Shown piece by piece: positions 1-11,819 of a DNA stretch of 64,000 bases. The DNA comes from Erinaceus europaeus (lineage: Eukaryota; Chordata; Mammalia; Eulipotyphla; Erinaceidae). How positions within the stretch are numbered: the stretch's first letter is position 1; each line of letters starts with the position of its first letter. The position numbers and the translations under genes were made by a program. The notes under the pieces are model-generated. The model searched no databases. It was given only the letters and a program-made list of their open reading frames with translations, and was not told the origin of the DNA. The DNA lies in the NCBI RefSeq assembly GCF_950295315.1, contig NC_080176.1:29970109-30034108 (forward strand), written 5' to 3'.

Positions 1-139
1 CCATCTACTCTTCTTTGACTCAATATTCAAATGAAAGATTGGTTAATTTCACTATATAGCAATAGTTTATTTTTATTGGTGGGAGCAATTTATCATAACA
101 ATAGATCAGGCTGATTTGTCCATTTATTCTTGTAGGGAT

Positions 140-262
140 ATTTATTTATTTGTTTATTTACCAGGGCTCACCTCTGGCTTATGGTGGTACTAGAGATTGA
201 ACCTGGGACTTCAAGGTTCTCAGGTAGGAAAATCTTTTCGCAGAATCATTATACTGTCTCCT
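140..262 (-). mobile_element. Class C tRNA-derived SINE, antisense
   Basis: On the minus strand this reads as a tRNA-like head (GAGACAGTATAATG), a B-box-like GGTTCAATCTC and the class-typical end around CCACCATAAGCCAGAGG. The T-rich stretch before it on the plus strand is its A-tail. A 64-residue frame starting at 197 is a by-product of this repeat. Confidence 0.7.
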
Positions 263-266
263 TCAC

Positions 267-915
267 TGATTCTGGCTATTTTTTTTTTAATGCTTTGTAG
301 ACATTCTTGTCTTCTTAAGCATAGATTACTCATTTCTGTAGTTAGGTATGTCCTTAGAACTCAAATGTGGGGAGTCATAGGGGTCCTATAGGTTCAGTTG
401 TAATAATTTTTACCTAAGGATGTTTCTGAAAGACTGAAGTTTCCCTTTTTGACTGAGGAACTGTGAGAGTTTTGGTTCTTCCACCTTCCACACTGACAGT
501 CCTGAGGTTGGTTCCTGTTGCTTCACTGTGTTTTAGCCAATCTGACAGGTTCCTGATGGCGTCTCATTTCAATTTTCATTTTCATTTTTCTAATGCTTAC
601 TGAGGTGGAGCACTTACCCCAGGTTTATGGCCCATTTGTTTACACCATGTTTTAAAGGATTATCCATTCAAGTCTTCTATTTCCGGGGGCAAGAAGGGCA
701 GGGATAATCATTTGTATTGATTTGTCAGCATCCTTCCCATGTTCCAGATGAAAATGGGTGTGTGAATATCTTCTCCTCTTGTGTGACTTACTTTTCCATG
801 AATTCAGTGATATTTTTCTGAAAATATTTATTCATTTTATAGAGTTCATTGTATTATTACTTTGTACTGTTATGATCATTATTTATTATTATTAAAACAA
901 AGAAAACCTTTGTCC
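267..915. other. Single-copy-looking stretch, no gene seen
   Basis: AT-rich sequence without a long frame, RNA gene or repeat that I recognise. It contains a short ATTATT-rich run near 880-895. Confidence 0.5.
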
Positions 916-1113
916 AGGGGTCAGGTGGTGGGGCACCTGGTTGAGAGAACAAGTCACAAGGCACAGGAACCCAGGTTCAAGTTTCTGGCCTCCACCGGCA
1001 GCGGGGAAGTGAGGTGAAACAGTGCTGTGGGCGTCTCCCTTTGTCTCTCCCTCTCTATCTCCTCTCAATTGTTCTCTATCCTATCAAATAAATAAATAAC
1101 AATAATATTTTTA
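916..1113 (+). mobile_element. Class B tRNA-derived SINE
   Basis: The head begins GGGGTCAGGTGGTGGGGCAC, with B-box-like GGTTCAAGTTTC near 974. A CT-rich zone (TCTCCCTCTCTATCTCC) and an AATAAATAAATAAC tail follow. This A-box/B-box layout followed by a pyrimidine zone is the general structure of hedgehog SINEs. Confidence 0.8.
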
Positions 1114-1257
1114 AATTCCTCACCTGACCCCACCATAAAGATATCACTGAGTTTTCCTTTCAGAAGCTTTATTATTTACCCTTGAGCATCTCATGCAAAT
1201 TCTTTCTGGAAGATTTTTCGTAGGATTCTAGATGGTGTGAAGAATACTACTGCTAAA

Positions 1258-1985
1258 GGCTAATAGGTCTATTTTAGGTACATTCCAAGGGGCCCATAAT
1301 TTTACTAATGCTTGCCTGAGCCAGACAGCTAGCATGTAGATGGGCTAAAGGTATCATCTGAGGAGAAGGTGTCAGAGTTGGAAATAGGACTAGAAAACTG
1401 GATCAGGGCAGAGAGTAGCTCCAAAATATGGGAAAAGTATTTAAATACCATTAACTGTAAACCCCATCAATCTGATCTGGGGCCCATATTCAGCACAGGG
1501 GCCTGTGTAACCTCTACATCCCTGTAGGCCTGAGCTTGTATTCTGTGCTCATAAGCTAGGAACACTCCAAATCTCATCTGCTATACTCTTATTTTTAGAT
1601 TCCTAATTATTAAACAGTTTTTTCTGCTTTATATCTTAATGCTTTTTCAGCCACCAAGTTTCTACCATGACCCCAACCTGATTTCCTTGGGCAGATGACC
1701 TCACCGATGGTTCCTAGAATCCCTACCTCTCTGGAGCCCTGACTCACTAGGGAAAGATAGAAACAAGTTGAGGGTATGGATTGACCTGCCAATGCCCATG
1801 TCCAGCAGAGAAGCAATTATAGAAACCAGACCTTCCACCTTCTGCACCTCTATAGTGATCCTGGGTCCATTTATTCCCCAGAGTGATAAAGAACAGGAAA
1901 GCTTCCAATGGAGGGGGTGGGGTACAGAACTCTAGTGGTGATAATTGTGTGGAATAGTGCCCCTATTATCCTATGGCCTTATTGA
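1258..1985 (+). mobile_element. L1 3' end with 5' inversion
   Basis: Bases 1566-1985 are L1 3' UTR in sense orientation, matching 17391-18100 and 7050-7370. Bases 1258-1565 are the preceding part of the same UTR in the opposite orientation, matching the minus-strand copy at about 27290-27610. The two pieces meet near 1565. An inverted 5' segment joined to a sense 3' segment is the known product of twin priming during L1 insertion. No ORF2 sequence is present. Confidence 0.75.
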
Positions 1986-1988
1986 AGA

Positions 1989-2036
<48 letters not shown>

Positions 2037-2066
2037 CGGAGGAGGGGGAGGAGGAGAAGGAGAAGA
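1984..2066. repeat. GGA/GAA-rich purine repeat
   Basis: Uninterrupted purine run of GGA and GAA triplets with a single C near 2036. It directly abuts the 3' end of the inverted L1 and probably grew from its tail. Confidence 0.85.
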
Positions 2067-2960
2067 AACAGTGAGTATAATAGACAGCAAGGCAGGAATT
2101 CAAAAGAAACCATGAATCTGTACTGAGACTAAGAACATAGATGAGTAGAGGGATGAAAGAGTGAATCAGTTAATTGAATGAATGAATGAATAAATGAATG
2201 AATATAATATGATGTTTTCTTTAAAATAAGACAGTGACTAATACACACAGAATGATAGTTTCTGTTTCTGTAACCATTAATGTAATCACAGGTCCAAGTC
2301 AAACTTATCAATGCTTGAGTACCAAGATATCTCCCAGCAGATTAGCTATTCAACACTAAAGAACAAAGAGAAACTTTGACAGTGGGCAGATCCAGCAGAC
2401 ACCTCCTTAACTAGGTAAGGTTTCCAGTACTAAATCATCAACTGCCAACAGAGACATTGTTTGCTTCCTGGTGAGATAGTGGAAAACACACAGCATCAAA
2501 GGTATGTAGGATTCCTGATGAAAACTCACAAGCTAACACTCAGATAATCTCAAATCAAGAAGCTGTCTACAGCAGGGCTGATGTGTACGCTTCAAAAGGC
2601 AGTTGCATCATGAAGACAAGGAGAGAATGGTAAATGGTTCTGGATTCAAGGAAACTACAAATGATGACAACTGAAGGTATCTCATGAACTTGTATTGATC
2701 CTTGCCTGTGGGGGAAAACAAATTGCTACATAGGAGAGCAATGGCACAAATTTGAGTAGAAGCTATGTATTAGATACAGCATTGTGTCAGGACTAAGTTT
2801 CAGGATTACAGCAAAGAATGACCTTACCCTTAAGGAATTAATCCTGGATTATGCAAAGGTAAAAGGTCATGATATTTTCAACATGCTATTAAATGTTTCT
2901 GCATAAATAAAAATAGCAACAATATAAATATAAAGTGGCATTAGAACACTCTGATTTAAC
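2067..2960. other. No gene seen; contains a short TGAA microsatellite
   Basis: Single-copy-looking sequence with a (TGAA)n run at about 2174-2204. No coding frame or RNA gene was recognised. Confidence 0.5.
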
Positions 2961-2989
2961 AACAAACAGAAAATTATTAAAAGACACAG

Positions 2990-5900
2990 AATTTGGAAAC
3001 TAAATAACATGCTCCTTAAGAACCACTGAGTCAGAGACTCACTCAAGCAGGAAATTCAAATGTTCCTGGAAACTAATGAAAATGAAGACACAACCTATCA
3101 AAATATTTGGGACACAGCTAAAGCAGTACTGAGAGGGAAACTTATAGCCATACAATCACATATTAAACACCAAGAAGAAGCTCAAATGAACGACCGACCT
3201 TACTGCACACCTCAAGGACTTAGAGGAAGAGGAACAAAGGAACCCTAAAGCAACCAGAAGGACAGAAATCACTAAAGTTAGAGCAGAAATAAACAACATC
3301 GAAAATAAAAGAACCATACAAAAGATCAATGAAGCCAAATGTTGGTTCTTTGAAAGATTAAACAAAATTGACAAACCCCTAGCCAGACTCACCAAACAAA
3401 AAAGAGAGAAGACTCAAATTAATAGAATTGTAAACGATACAGGAGATATCACAACTGACACCACAGAAATCCAGAGAATCCTGCAAAACTTCTATAAAGA
3501 ACTATATGCCACCAAGCTAGAGAATCTGGAAGAAATGGAACAATTCCTAGAAACCTATGCACTTCCAAAACTGAACCAAGAAGAACTACAAAATCTAAAT
3601 GCACGAATCACAGACAAAGAAATTGAAACCGTTATTAAGAATCTCCCCAACAACAAAAGTCCTGGACCAGATGGCTTCACAAACGAATTCTACAAAACTT
3701 TCAGGAAACAGTTAATACCCATACTTCTTAAGCTAGTCCATAAGATTGAAGAAACAGGAATACTCCCTTCCACCTTCTATGAAGCCAACATCACCCTGAT
3801 ACCAAAAGCTGATAGGGACAGAACAAAAAAGGAAAACTACAGACCAATATCTCTGATGAACATAGATGCCAAAATATTAAACAAGATCTTGGCCAACTGG
3901 ATACAGCAACATATCAAAAAGATTGTTCATCATGACCAAGTGGGATTCATCCCAGGAATGCAAGGCTGGTTCAACATCCATAAGTCAATCAATGTCATTC
4001 ACCACATCAATAAAAGCAAAGCCAAAAACCACGATTATCTCAATAGATGCAGAGAAAGCCTTTGACAAAATCCAACACCCGTTCATGCTCAAAACTCTAC
4101 AAAAAATGGGAATAGATGGGAAATTCCTCAAGATAGTGGAGTCTATATATAGCAAACCTACATCCAACATCATACTCAATGGACAGAAACTGAAAGCATT
4201 CCCCCTCAGATCGGGGACTAGACAGGGCTGTCCACAGTCACCATTACTCTTCAACATAGTATTGGAAGTTCTTGCCATAGCAATCAGGCAAGAGAAAGAA
4301 ATCAAAGGAATACAGATTGGAAGGGAAGAAATCAAGCTCTCACTATTTGCAGATGATATGATAGTATACATAGAAAGACCTAAAGAATCCAGTAGAAAAT
4401 TACTGGAAGTTATTAGGCAATATAGCAAGGTATCAAGCTACAAAATCAATGTACAAAAATCAGTGGCATTTCTTTATGCAAACACTAAATCTGAAGAAGA
4501 AGACATCCAGAAATCACTCCCATTTACTGTTTCAGCAAAATCAATCAAATACCTAGGAATAAAATTGACCAAAGAAGTGAAAGACTTGTATGCTGAAAAA
4601 CTACTCAAGGAAATAGAAACTGATACCAAGAAATAGAAAGATATCCCATGCTCATGGATTGGAAGAATATCATCAAAATGAATATTCTCCCCAGAACCAT
4701 ATACAAATTTAATGCAATACCCATCAAAGGTCCACCAAGCTTCTTTAAGAGAATAGAACAAACACTACATTCATTTATCTGGAACCTGAAAACACCTAGA
4801 ATTGCCAAAACCATCTTGAGGAAAAGAAACAGAAATGGAGGCATCACACTCCCAGACCTTAAACTATATTATAAAGCCATCATCATCAAAACACCATGGT
4901 ACTGGAACAAAAATAGGCACACAGACGAGTGGAACAGAATTGAAAGCCCAGAAAGAAATCCCAACACCTATGGGCATCTAATCTTTGATAAGGGGGCCCA
5001 AAGGATTAAATGGAAAAGGAGGCTCTCTTCAATAAATGTTGCTGGGAAAACTGGGTTGTAACATGCAGAAGAATGAAATTGAACCACTTTCTCTCACCAG
5101 AAACAAAAATCAACTCCAAATGGATCAAAAACCTAGATGTCAGACCAGAAACAATCAAATACTTAGAGGAAAACATTGGTAAAACACTTTCCCACCTACA
5201 CCTCAAGGACATCTTTGATGAATCAAACCCAATTGCAAGGAAGACTAAAGCAGAAACAAACCAATGGGTCTACATCAAATTGAAAAGCTTCTGCACATCC
5301 AAAGAAACTATTAAACAAACAGAGAGACCCCTCACAGAATGGGAGAAGATCTTCACATGCCTTACATCAGACAAGAAACTAATCACCAAAATATATAAAG
5401 ACCTCAGCAAACTTAGCACCAAAAAAGCAAATGACCCCATCCAAAAATGGGCAGGGGATATGAACAAAACATTCACCTCAGAGGAGATCCAAAAAGCTAA
5501 CAAACATAGGAAAAACTGCTCTAGGTCACTGATTGTCAGAGAAATGCAAATTAAGACAACACTAAGATACCACCTCACTCCTGTAAGAATGGCATACATC
5601 AAAAAGGACAACAGCAACAAATGCTGGAGAGGATGTGGGGACAGAGGATCCCTTTTACATTGCTGGTGGGAATGTAAATTGGCACAGACTCTGTGGAGAG
5701 CAGTCTGGAAAACTCTCAGAAGGCTAGACATGGACCTTCCATATGATCCAGTAATTCCTCTCCTGGGGTTATACCCCAAGGACTCCATAACACCCAACCA
5801 AAAAGAGGTGTGTACTCCTATGTTCATAGCAGCACATATTCATAATAGCTAAAACCTGGAAGCAACCCAGGTGCCCAACAACAGATGAGTGGCTGAGAAA

Positions 5901-6033
5901 GCTGTGGTATATATACACAATGGAATACTATGCAGCTATCAAGAACAATGAACCCACCTTCTCTGACCCATCTTGGACAGAGCTAGAAGGAATTATGTTA
6001 AGTGAACTAATTCAGAAAGATAAAGATGAGTAG
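2990..6033 (+). pseudogene. L1 ORF2 remnant (RT and C-terminal Cys domain)
   Basis: ORF2 encodes the endonuclease/reverse transcriptase that copies L1 RNA at the target site. Here only the region from just before the RT domain onward remains. The reading frame changes at about 3200, 4035, 4635-4645, 5010-5030 and 5850, and there is an in-frame stop near 3027, so no full-length protein is possible. Frames that can still be read are 3060-3248, 3535-4065, 3923-4636, 4648-5061 and 5010-5852. The RT catalytic motif FADD is intact at 4346-4357, and the usual RT block ending in [16 protein letters not shown] lies near 3840-3890. The C-terminal cysteine cluster (C-x3-C-x8-H-C-x3-C spacing) lies near 5620-5680. 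The endonuclease domain (normally about 240 residues) is absent. The L1 assignment is certain from the protein similarity. Confidence 0.93.
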
Positions 6034-7440
6034 GGGATGATCCCACTCATCAACAGAAGTTGAGTAAGAAGATCTGAAAGGGAAACTAAAAGCAGGACCT
6101 GACCAAATTGTAAGTAGGGCACCAAAGTAAAAACCCTGTGGTGAGGGGTAGACATGCAGCTTCCTGGGTCAGTGGGGGGTGGGAGTGGGTGGGAGGGATG
6201 GGTCACAGTCTTTTGGTGGTGGGAATGGTATTTATGTACACTCCTAGCAAAATGTAGACATATAAATCAGTAGTTAATTAATATGAGGGGGAAAATCAGT
6301 TGTATGTCTCAAAGTTTCTCAAAACACAAACTGAATCTTTTTAATATATAGGCTGTGTATTTGATATGCAGACTCTCTCAAAAGCCTAGACCAAGTAGAT
6401 TAGAAGCATCCAATAGCACAGCTATATACAAGATACTGGATACTGTACAGCAAACCATAACAAAAGGACTTTTCAAAGTTAACCCAATTACCAAATAATG
6501 TGATGATAACATTAACTATCGATTGTCTTTTTGAACCCTAAGACAGCAGGAACCTCACATCTCCACTATAGAGCCCCTACTTCCCCCAGTCCTGGAACCC
6601 TTGGATAGGGCCCACTTTCCCGTATGCGTCTCCCAATCCATACTAAATAATATTGCATCCGCCGATCACAACCTAACCAATGCAACGATTGCCACCTCAA
6701 CATGCTTCACCTCAGACTGTGTCCAGAGACTTCACGTGTGGAATGACAACCCTTCAGCTTCATTACTCGGGTGAGACCTTTCCTTTTATAGTACACTCTA
6801 ATTTCATCTCAGGTGGTTCACTTTCTAACAAAGTCCCATAACCTAGATATACACCAGTTTCTGTGAGAGAGAGCTTATGTTCACACGTATCCATAAACTA
6901 CTGCAAAATATATACCTGAAAGCAGAAGTACACTAGAGTTTGCAGTGAGTATCTCCCTAACACTTCCTCTCCACTATTCCAAGCTTGGGATCCATGATTG
7001 CTCAACAATTTGTTTGGCTTCGTATGTCAACTCTCTTTTCAATCACCAGGTTCCAGATGCCACCAGGATGCTGGCCAGGCTTCCCTGGATTGAAGACCCC
7101 ACCAATGTGTCCTGGAGCTCAGCTTCCTCAGAGACACACCCTACTAGGGAAAGAGAGAGGCAGACTGGGAGTATGGACCGACCAGTCAACGCCCATGTTC
7201 AGAGGGGAAGCAATTACAGAAGCCAGACCTTCTACCTTCTGCAACCCTCAATGACCCTGGGTCCATGCTCCCAGAGGGCTAGAGAATGGGAAAGCTATCA
7301 TGGGAGGGGGTGGGTTATGGAGATGGGGTGGTGGGAATTGTGTGGAGTTGTACCCCTCCTACCTTATGGTTTTGTTCATTAATCCTTTCATAAATAAAAA
7401 ATTAAAAATAAATAAATAAATAAAAGCTCATACAGTATGG
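6034..7440 (+). other. L1 3' UTR
   Basis: Non-coding L1 tail with blocks shared with all other L1 ends in the window. Examples are CAGACTGTGTCCAGAGACTTC near 6714 and TGGGAATTGTGTGGAGTTG near 7330. The AATAAA-type tail follows. Confidence 0.85.
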
Positions 7441-7648
7441 GCTCAGCACAAAAAAAAAAAAAAAGAACATTCTGGAGGGAAAAAAGTACCAATACAGTGT
7501 GGATATATATGTCTCTATAGAGAAAAATACATTTATTATGAGGAATTGCATGGTAGAATTATGAAGGCTGATGAGCCCTAAAGCTAAATGGTGTTTGGAA
7601 ACCCAGTAGAGAGATAGTGAAGAGGAAGTTCAAAAGCAGAGTTTGCGG

Positions 7649-7798
7649 CTAGCAAGACAGCCCAATGGTTATGTAACAGACTTCCATACTTGAGGTTCTG
7701 AGGTCCCAGGTTCAATCCCTAGCACCAGCATCAGCTAGAGCTGAACACTCAGCTCTCTCTCTCTCTGTGTATATCTCTCTCATTAACAAAATAAATTA
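7649..7798 (+). mobile_element. Class C SINE with CT tail
   Basis: Head AGACAGCCCAATGGTTATG, B-box-like GGTTCAATCCC near 7710, then (CT)n and an AAAATAAATTAG tail. Confidence 0.75.
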
Positions 7799-7802
7799 GT
7801 AA

Positions 7803-8033
7803 GGGGCTGGGTGATGGCACACCTGGTTGAGTGAACATGTTACAATGTGCAAGGACCCAGGTTCGAGCCCTGGACCCAACTTGCAGGAAGGAAGCTTTTC
7901 GAGTGGCGAAGCAGTATTGCAGTTGTCTCTTTGTCTCTCTCCTTCTCTATCACCCCATTTCTCTCTCAATTCCTGGCTGTCTCTACCCAATAAATAAATA
8001 TAGATAATAAGAATATTTTAATTAAAATAGACA
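7803..8033 (+). mobile_element. Class B SINE, near full length
   Basis: Head GGGGCTGGGTGATGGCACAC and a well-preserved B-box-like GGTTCGAGCCC near 7860. A CTCTTTGTCTCTCTCC zone and an AATAAATAAATATAGATAA tail follow. It sits directly after the class C copy. Confidence 0.82.
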
Positions 8034-8515
8034 TAAATAAATGGTTTTAAAATGCAGAGTCTGCTGGGTAATTCCCTTGGGCTTAAGGCAACCCATCTTT
8101 TTGTTCTGTTTGTGCCTTCAGTTAATCCAGTGAGGTTCACCTATATTCTGAAGGATCCATAATTCAATTCCTACTCTGCCCAATTTTCACTGAGTCAAAC
8201 ATTAATTTTATCCCAGAATTATTCTCCAGAACCTGCCACCACACAATGCAAAATCTTAGCCACTGAGAATGAATCAAAATTTACAGAGGCTTATCCGTGA
8301 AAGTGTATCATAGTATTCTGTATTCTTTCTATTGTCTCTTTCTAATAGACCTTGGGAAAAGACCTTTAATTCGCACATGCCTTTCTTCTTTGACTTGAGG
8401 GCAAAAGAAGACATCACACTGCTAATTCTCTAAACTCAAGAGGAGTTTATTTAGTTGTCTTTTTTGGTTTTTTGATTTCCTGCCACTCATGAGTGGGCAC
8501 AAATGTCTTGAGGAA
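8034..8515. other. No gene seen
   Basis: Single-copy-looking sequence with no frame or repeat that I recognise. Confidence 0.5.
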
Positions 8516-8536
8516 AACACACACACACACACACGC

Positions 8537-8570
<34 letters not shown>

Positions 8571-8571
8571 C
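8516..8571. repeat. (CA)n microsatellite
   Basis: About 28 CA units with two CG interruptions in the first half. Confidence 0.95.
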
Positions 8572-8841
8572 AGGAAATGAGTGAGCATCTCTCTTGAGCT
8601 GTTTTCTTTCCCGCTGGGTAATGACTTCCTTGGTTCTCTTGTAACAGCTTTCTGGGCTTGGGCTTGTTTGTTTTGCTTTGGGGGGGATTTTGATCCATCT
8701 GCTCTAGTCCTTCTTGGCAGGAAGGGTGATCAGCGATGAGCCACTCTGTCACAGCAGAAAGAGAAGATTGAAACATGGGCTAGATCAGTTTTGCAGGAGA
8801 AGTTCCAGTGACTTAAACTAGCAGAGATGAGAAGTCATGCC

Positions 8842-9111
8842 CATGTGTCAACAACTGAGAGCCCAGAAGTAAGCCCCCATACCTATGGACATCTAATCTT
8901 TGACAAAGGTGGCCAGACTAATTAAATGGGGAAAGCAGTGTCTCTTCAACAAGTGGTGTTGGATAAATGGATTGAAACATGCAGAATAATGAAGCTGAAC
9001 CACTATATTTCACCAAATACAAAAGTAAATTCCAAGTGCATCAAGGACTTGGATGATAGACCAGAAACTATCAGATACTTAAAGGAAAATATTGGCAGAA
9101 CTCTTTTCCAC
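8842..9111 (+). pseudogene. L1 ORF2 fragment
   Basis: Nucleotide and protein similarity to 4940-5210 of the large L1: the frame from 8926 reads like that element's region after RT. Only about 270 bases remain, both ends are broken, and it stops where an antisense L1 tail begins at 9112. Confidence 0.85.
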
Positions 9112-9572
9112 ATAATTTTTAAAATTTTTATTACATTTTTTCCCTATTCTTTATCCCTCTGGGAGTCTGGACCAAAGATCTTTTTGAAGTTCAGGAGGTG
9201 GAAGGTCTGGCTTCTATAATTGCTTCTCTCTTGGACATGGACATCGATAGGTGGATCCATACCCCCATTCTGCTTCTATCTATCTTTTCCTAGTGGGGTA
9301 GGGCTCTCAGGATGTGAGGTTCAAGCACACATTGGTGAAGTCATCTGCTCAGGGAAGTCAGGATGGGATCTTAGTAGTGTCTGCAACTTGGTGACTGAAA
9401 AGGGGTAAGACATAAAGCCGGATAAACTGTTTAATAAACAGGAACCCAAAAGTAGGAATAGAGCAGATGAAATTAGGGGTCTCTGTGTGGGAAGAAGCTA
9501 GAGAGTCTATTTTAGGTATGTTCCATTGGGTCCATGACTTTAGTAATTTTTGCCTGAGCCTGATGTTTTCCA
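9112..9572 (-). mobile_element. L1 3' UTR fragment, antisense
   Basis: The minus strand carries the conserved L1 3' UTR blocks (compare 26930-27340) and ends in an A-rich tail whose complement, TTTTTAAAATTTTTATTAC, starts at 9116. The tail lies against the sense ORF2 fragment, so this copy probably inserted into or beside it. Confidence 0.8.
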
Positions 9573-10161
9573 GAAAGTGGGAAGGAATGCAGAGTAAGCT
9601 GAAACTGGGATGCAACAGGGGCTAATGGCTGATTGGCTGGTGACAGACACACCCCACTGCCAGCTGCAGGTCAATGTAACTGACAAGAAATGTAACATGT
9701 GAGCAGAAGCAGCCACCTAACTGAAGAGCCTGCCCTGCTGAGCCCTTCCCAGAGGGAGGGGAGGAATGGGACTCTCTGCTGCCAGGGAGAGCAGGAAAAG
9801 ACAGTGTCTCTGCCAGGACCTGGGCCACTAATTACCTACAATACCATTAGTAATTACCTGGCTCCTAGCAAAGCAGGGAGCCTGGCAGCTTGCAGACAGC
9901 TGGGGCTTGCTCCTGTCACCACTGCTTAATGGACTGCCCTGCAGAAATGGCAGGCCCCTCTGCAGACACAGTGTGATCTGTTATCATGGCAACTGCTAAG
10001 GCACATGGCCTCACATCACTCAATTCCCTCTGCATATGCTCAGTTCAGAGGGTATCAGCCCTACAGCCAACTCTCCAAAGAGATCCTGGTTCAGTTTCAG
10101 AAGATCTCAGTGGCAGAGCTGGGGTACTCCATCTCTGGTTGACCTTCTTTTGAAAAATATT
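9573..10161. other. GC-richer stretch, no gene seen
   Basis: Visibly richer in G+C than its surroundings, with no SINE or L1 signature. No splice-delimited coding frame could be argued. It could hold conserved non-coding sequence. Confidence 0.4.
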
Positions 10162-10258
10162 ATTTATTGGAGCCAGGAGGTGGCATACCTGGTTAAGCAC
10201 ACAAATTACAATGTGCAAGGACTGGGGTTCAAGCCCCTGGTCCCTAGCTGCTGAGGGA
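10162..10258 (+). mobile_element. Class B SINE head, truncated
   Basis: Head GGAGCCAGGAGGTGGCATAC and GGTTCAAGCCCC near 10227. It stops where an inverted SINE begins. Confidence 0.75.
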
Positions 10259-10408
10259 AAGAGAGAGAAGAGAGAAGAGACAGCTGCAGCACTGCTTCAC
10301 TGATCTTAAAGCTTCCCCTCCTATGGGTGGGGTCTGAGGCTTTGAACCCCAGTCCTTGAACATTGTAACATGTCTGCTCAATTAGGTGTGCCACCACCTT
10401 GCTCCTGG
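10259..10408 (-). mobile_element. Class B SINE, inverted against the preceding copy
   Basis: The minus strand reads AGGAGCAAGGTGGTGGCACA, then a B box and the CAGCACTGCTTCAC complement. With 10162-10258 it forms an inverted repeat that could fold back on itself. Confidence 0.78.
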
Positions 10409-10789
10409 TTGGCTTTTAACTTCTCTAAACAGCCTCCCACCAAAGATCTTTCCTCACCAAGCTTCCATTCCCCCTCAAAACAGTTGATAGCCACACCCTG
10501 ATGGGCTGTGTGATCTTAGGAAAGTAACAATTCTCTGAGCCTCATCTCTTGCCACCCAGAAGACATTAATGGAGGTAGCCAATGTTTGTAGATTAATCCT
10601 CCTCCTAGTGCCTCTAAAGTCCCTGGCATATGGTGTCTCCCACATTTTACTGACAAGGGAAGAGGGAACTAGAGCACAATTGCTTAGAGAGTCAGCCTCC
10701 TTCATGGATGAACCATGTGCTCAAAAATGGATGGCCTATGCCAAAATTTGCTCAGTTAATATTGTGTTAAACTGTCTTTCTTTTTAAAA
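10409..10789. other. No gene seen
   Basis: Two overlapping 70-residue frames on opposite strands have no recognisable features. They are probably chance. Confidence 0.45.
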
Positions 10790-11128
10790 TTTTTCTTTTC
10801 GTTTGTTGTTGGGACTTAGTGACTGCGTGGTTCCAACATTCCCTTCCCGGTGGCCATTTTCCTGTTTTGTTTTGTTTTTCCTTTCCTTTTCTTTTTTTTT
10901 TTTCTCTTTTCTTTTTTTCTTTCTTTTTCTTTCTTTCTTTTTTTTTTTTTGATAGAGGATGAGAGACTGGCATAGAGAGGGAGGAGGGAGGCAGAAAAGG
11001 AGAAACACCTGCAGTACTGCTCCACCACTCCTCAAACTCCTCCTCGCCCCCACCAGTGGGAACTGGGGGCTTAAACTAAAATCCTCCCCCATGATAGCAT
11101 ATGTGCTCTATCAGCAGAGCCAATACCC
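10790..11128 (-). mobile_element. SINE, antisense, with expanded pyrimidine run
   Basis: On the minus strand: tRNA-like head near 11128, body, then an expanded AAAGAAAAAG run (10868-10950). The extra 3' module that recurs in longer copies follows (GGCCACCGGGAAGGG near 10840). Long lysine/serine-rich frames here are microsatellite artefacts. Confidence 0.75.
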
Positions 11129-11539
11129 AGTCCCCAAATGGGGCAGAAATAGTCTCAGAAAATAACACCTTTCCTGCCAGCCATGGCTTGAGGGGGCAGA
11201 GACAGAGATGGGTTCTGACAGAATCACTCTGTGGGTTGACAATGAATTTCCTGTTGCCTCCATGTCTCCCATCATTTCTCTCCCACTGACTGCAGAGAGA
11301 GCAGAGGAGGGTTCATGTGCAAGGAATTAAGATGGCAGCAGTCAATGGAAGGCCAACCCAAAACCAATACCTTTGAGGGCTTTGTTAATTGTATTAGGGA
11401 GTTGTATTAATCAGGAACCCTTAGGTGACAGCTTAAGAAGAAACCATCGTTGGCAAGGAAACCTTCCAGAGACACAACAGCAAAAGTTTTAATTAGATGC
11501 CAACCTATGCCTGCTTCTCACAAGGAACCCAGAAGCAAT
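11129..11539. other. No gene seen
   Basis: Single-copy-looking sequence between two SINEs. Confidence 0.45.
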
Positions 11540-11752
11540 TCTCTTTTTTTATATTTTTATTGGAACATTTTCTTCTTAAATATTTTATTTTATAGGAATG
11601 AGAGAGAGATGGGTACAGAGAGAAAATTAGAGAAAGACCAGAGCCCTGCTCAGCTCTGGGTTCTGGTGGTGTTGGGGATTGAACTTGGGGCCTCAGATGG
11701 CTGCCTCAAGCCGTACAGCCATTTGCATCACCATTATCCTGTTTCCCTCATA
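11540..11752 (-). mobile_element. Class C SINE, antisense
   Basis: The minus strand has the class C head near 11750, GGTTCAATCCCC-like bases (complement GGGGATTGAACTTG near 11675) and a long T-rich tail complement at 11545-11595. Confidence 0.75.
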
Positions 11753-11819
11753 GCCTTCCTGAAGCAATTTTAAGTTATGATTTACTCTAAGAATTCAAAA
11801 AGAATCTTTCATGTGAGTG

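Larger units (their letters stand above)
2960..7440 (+). mobile_element. LINE-1 element, 5'-truncated, with long 3' UTR
   Basis: An L1 that starts inside ORF2: the 5' UTR, ORF1 and the endonuclease domain are missing. It runs through the RT domain and C-terminal region to a stop near 6033. A 3' UTR of about 1.4 kb follows, ending in an AATAAATAAATAAATAAAA tail near 7410-7430. The UTR blocks recur at 15803-17327, 19745-20642 and elsewhere, which fixes the 3' boundary. Relative to 15803-17327 this UTR lacks about 800 bases between roughly 6957 and 6985. Several frameshifts make it inactive. I could not identify a target-site duplication. Confidence 0.92.
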
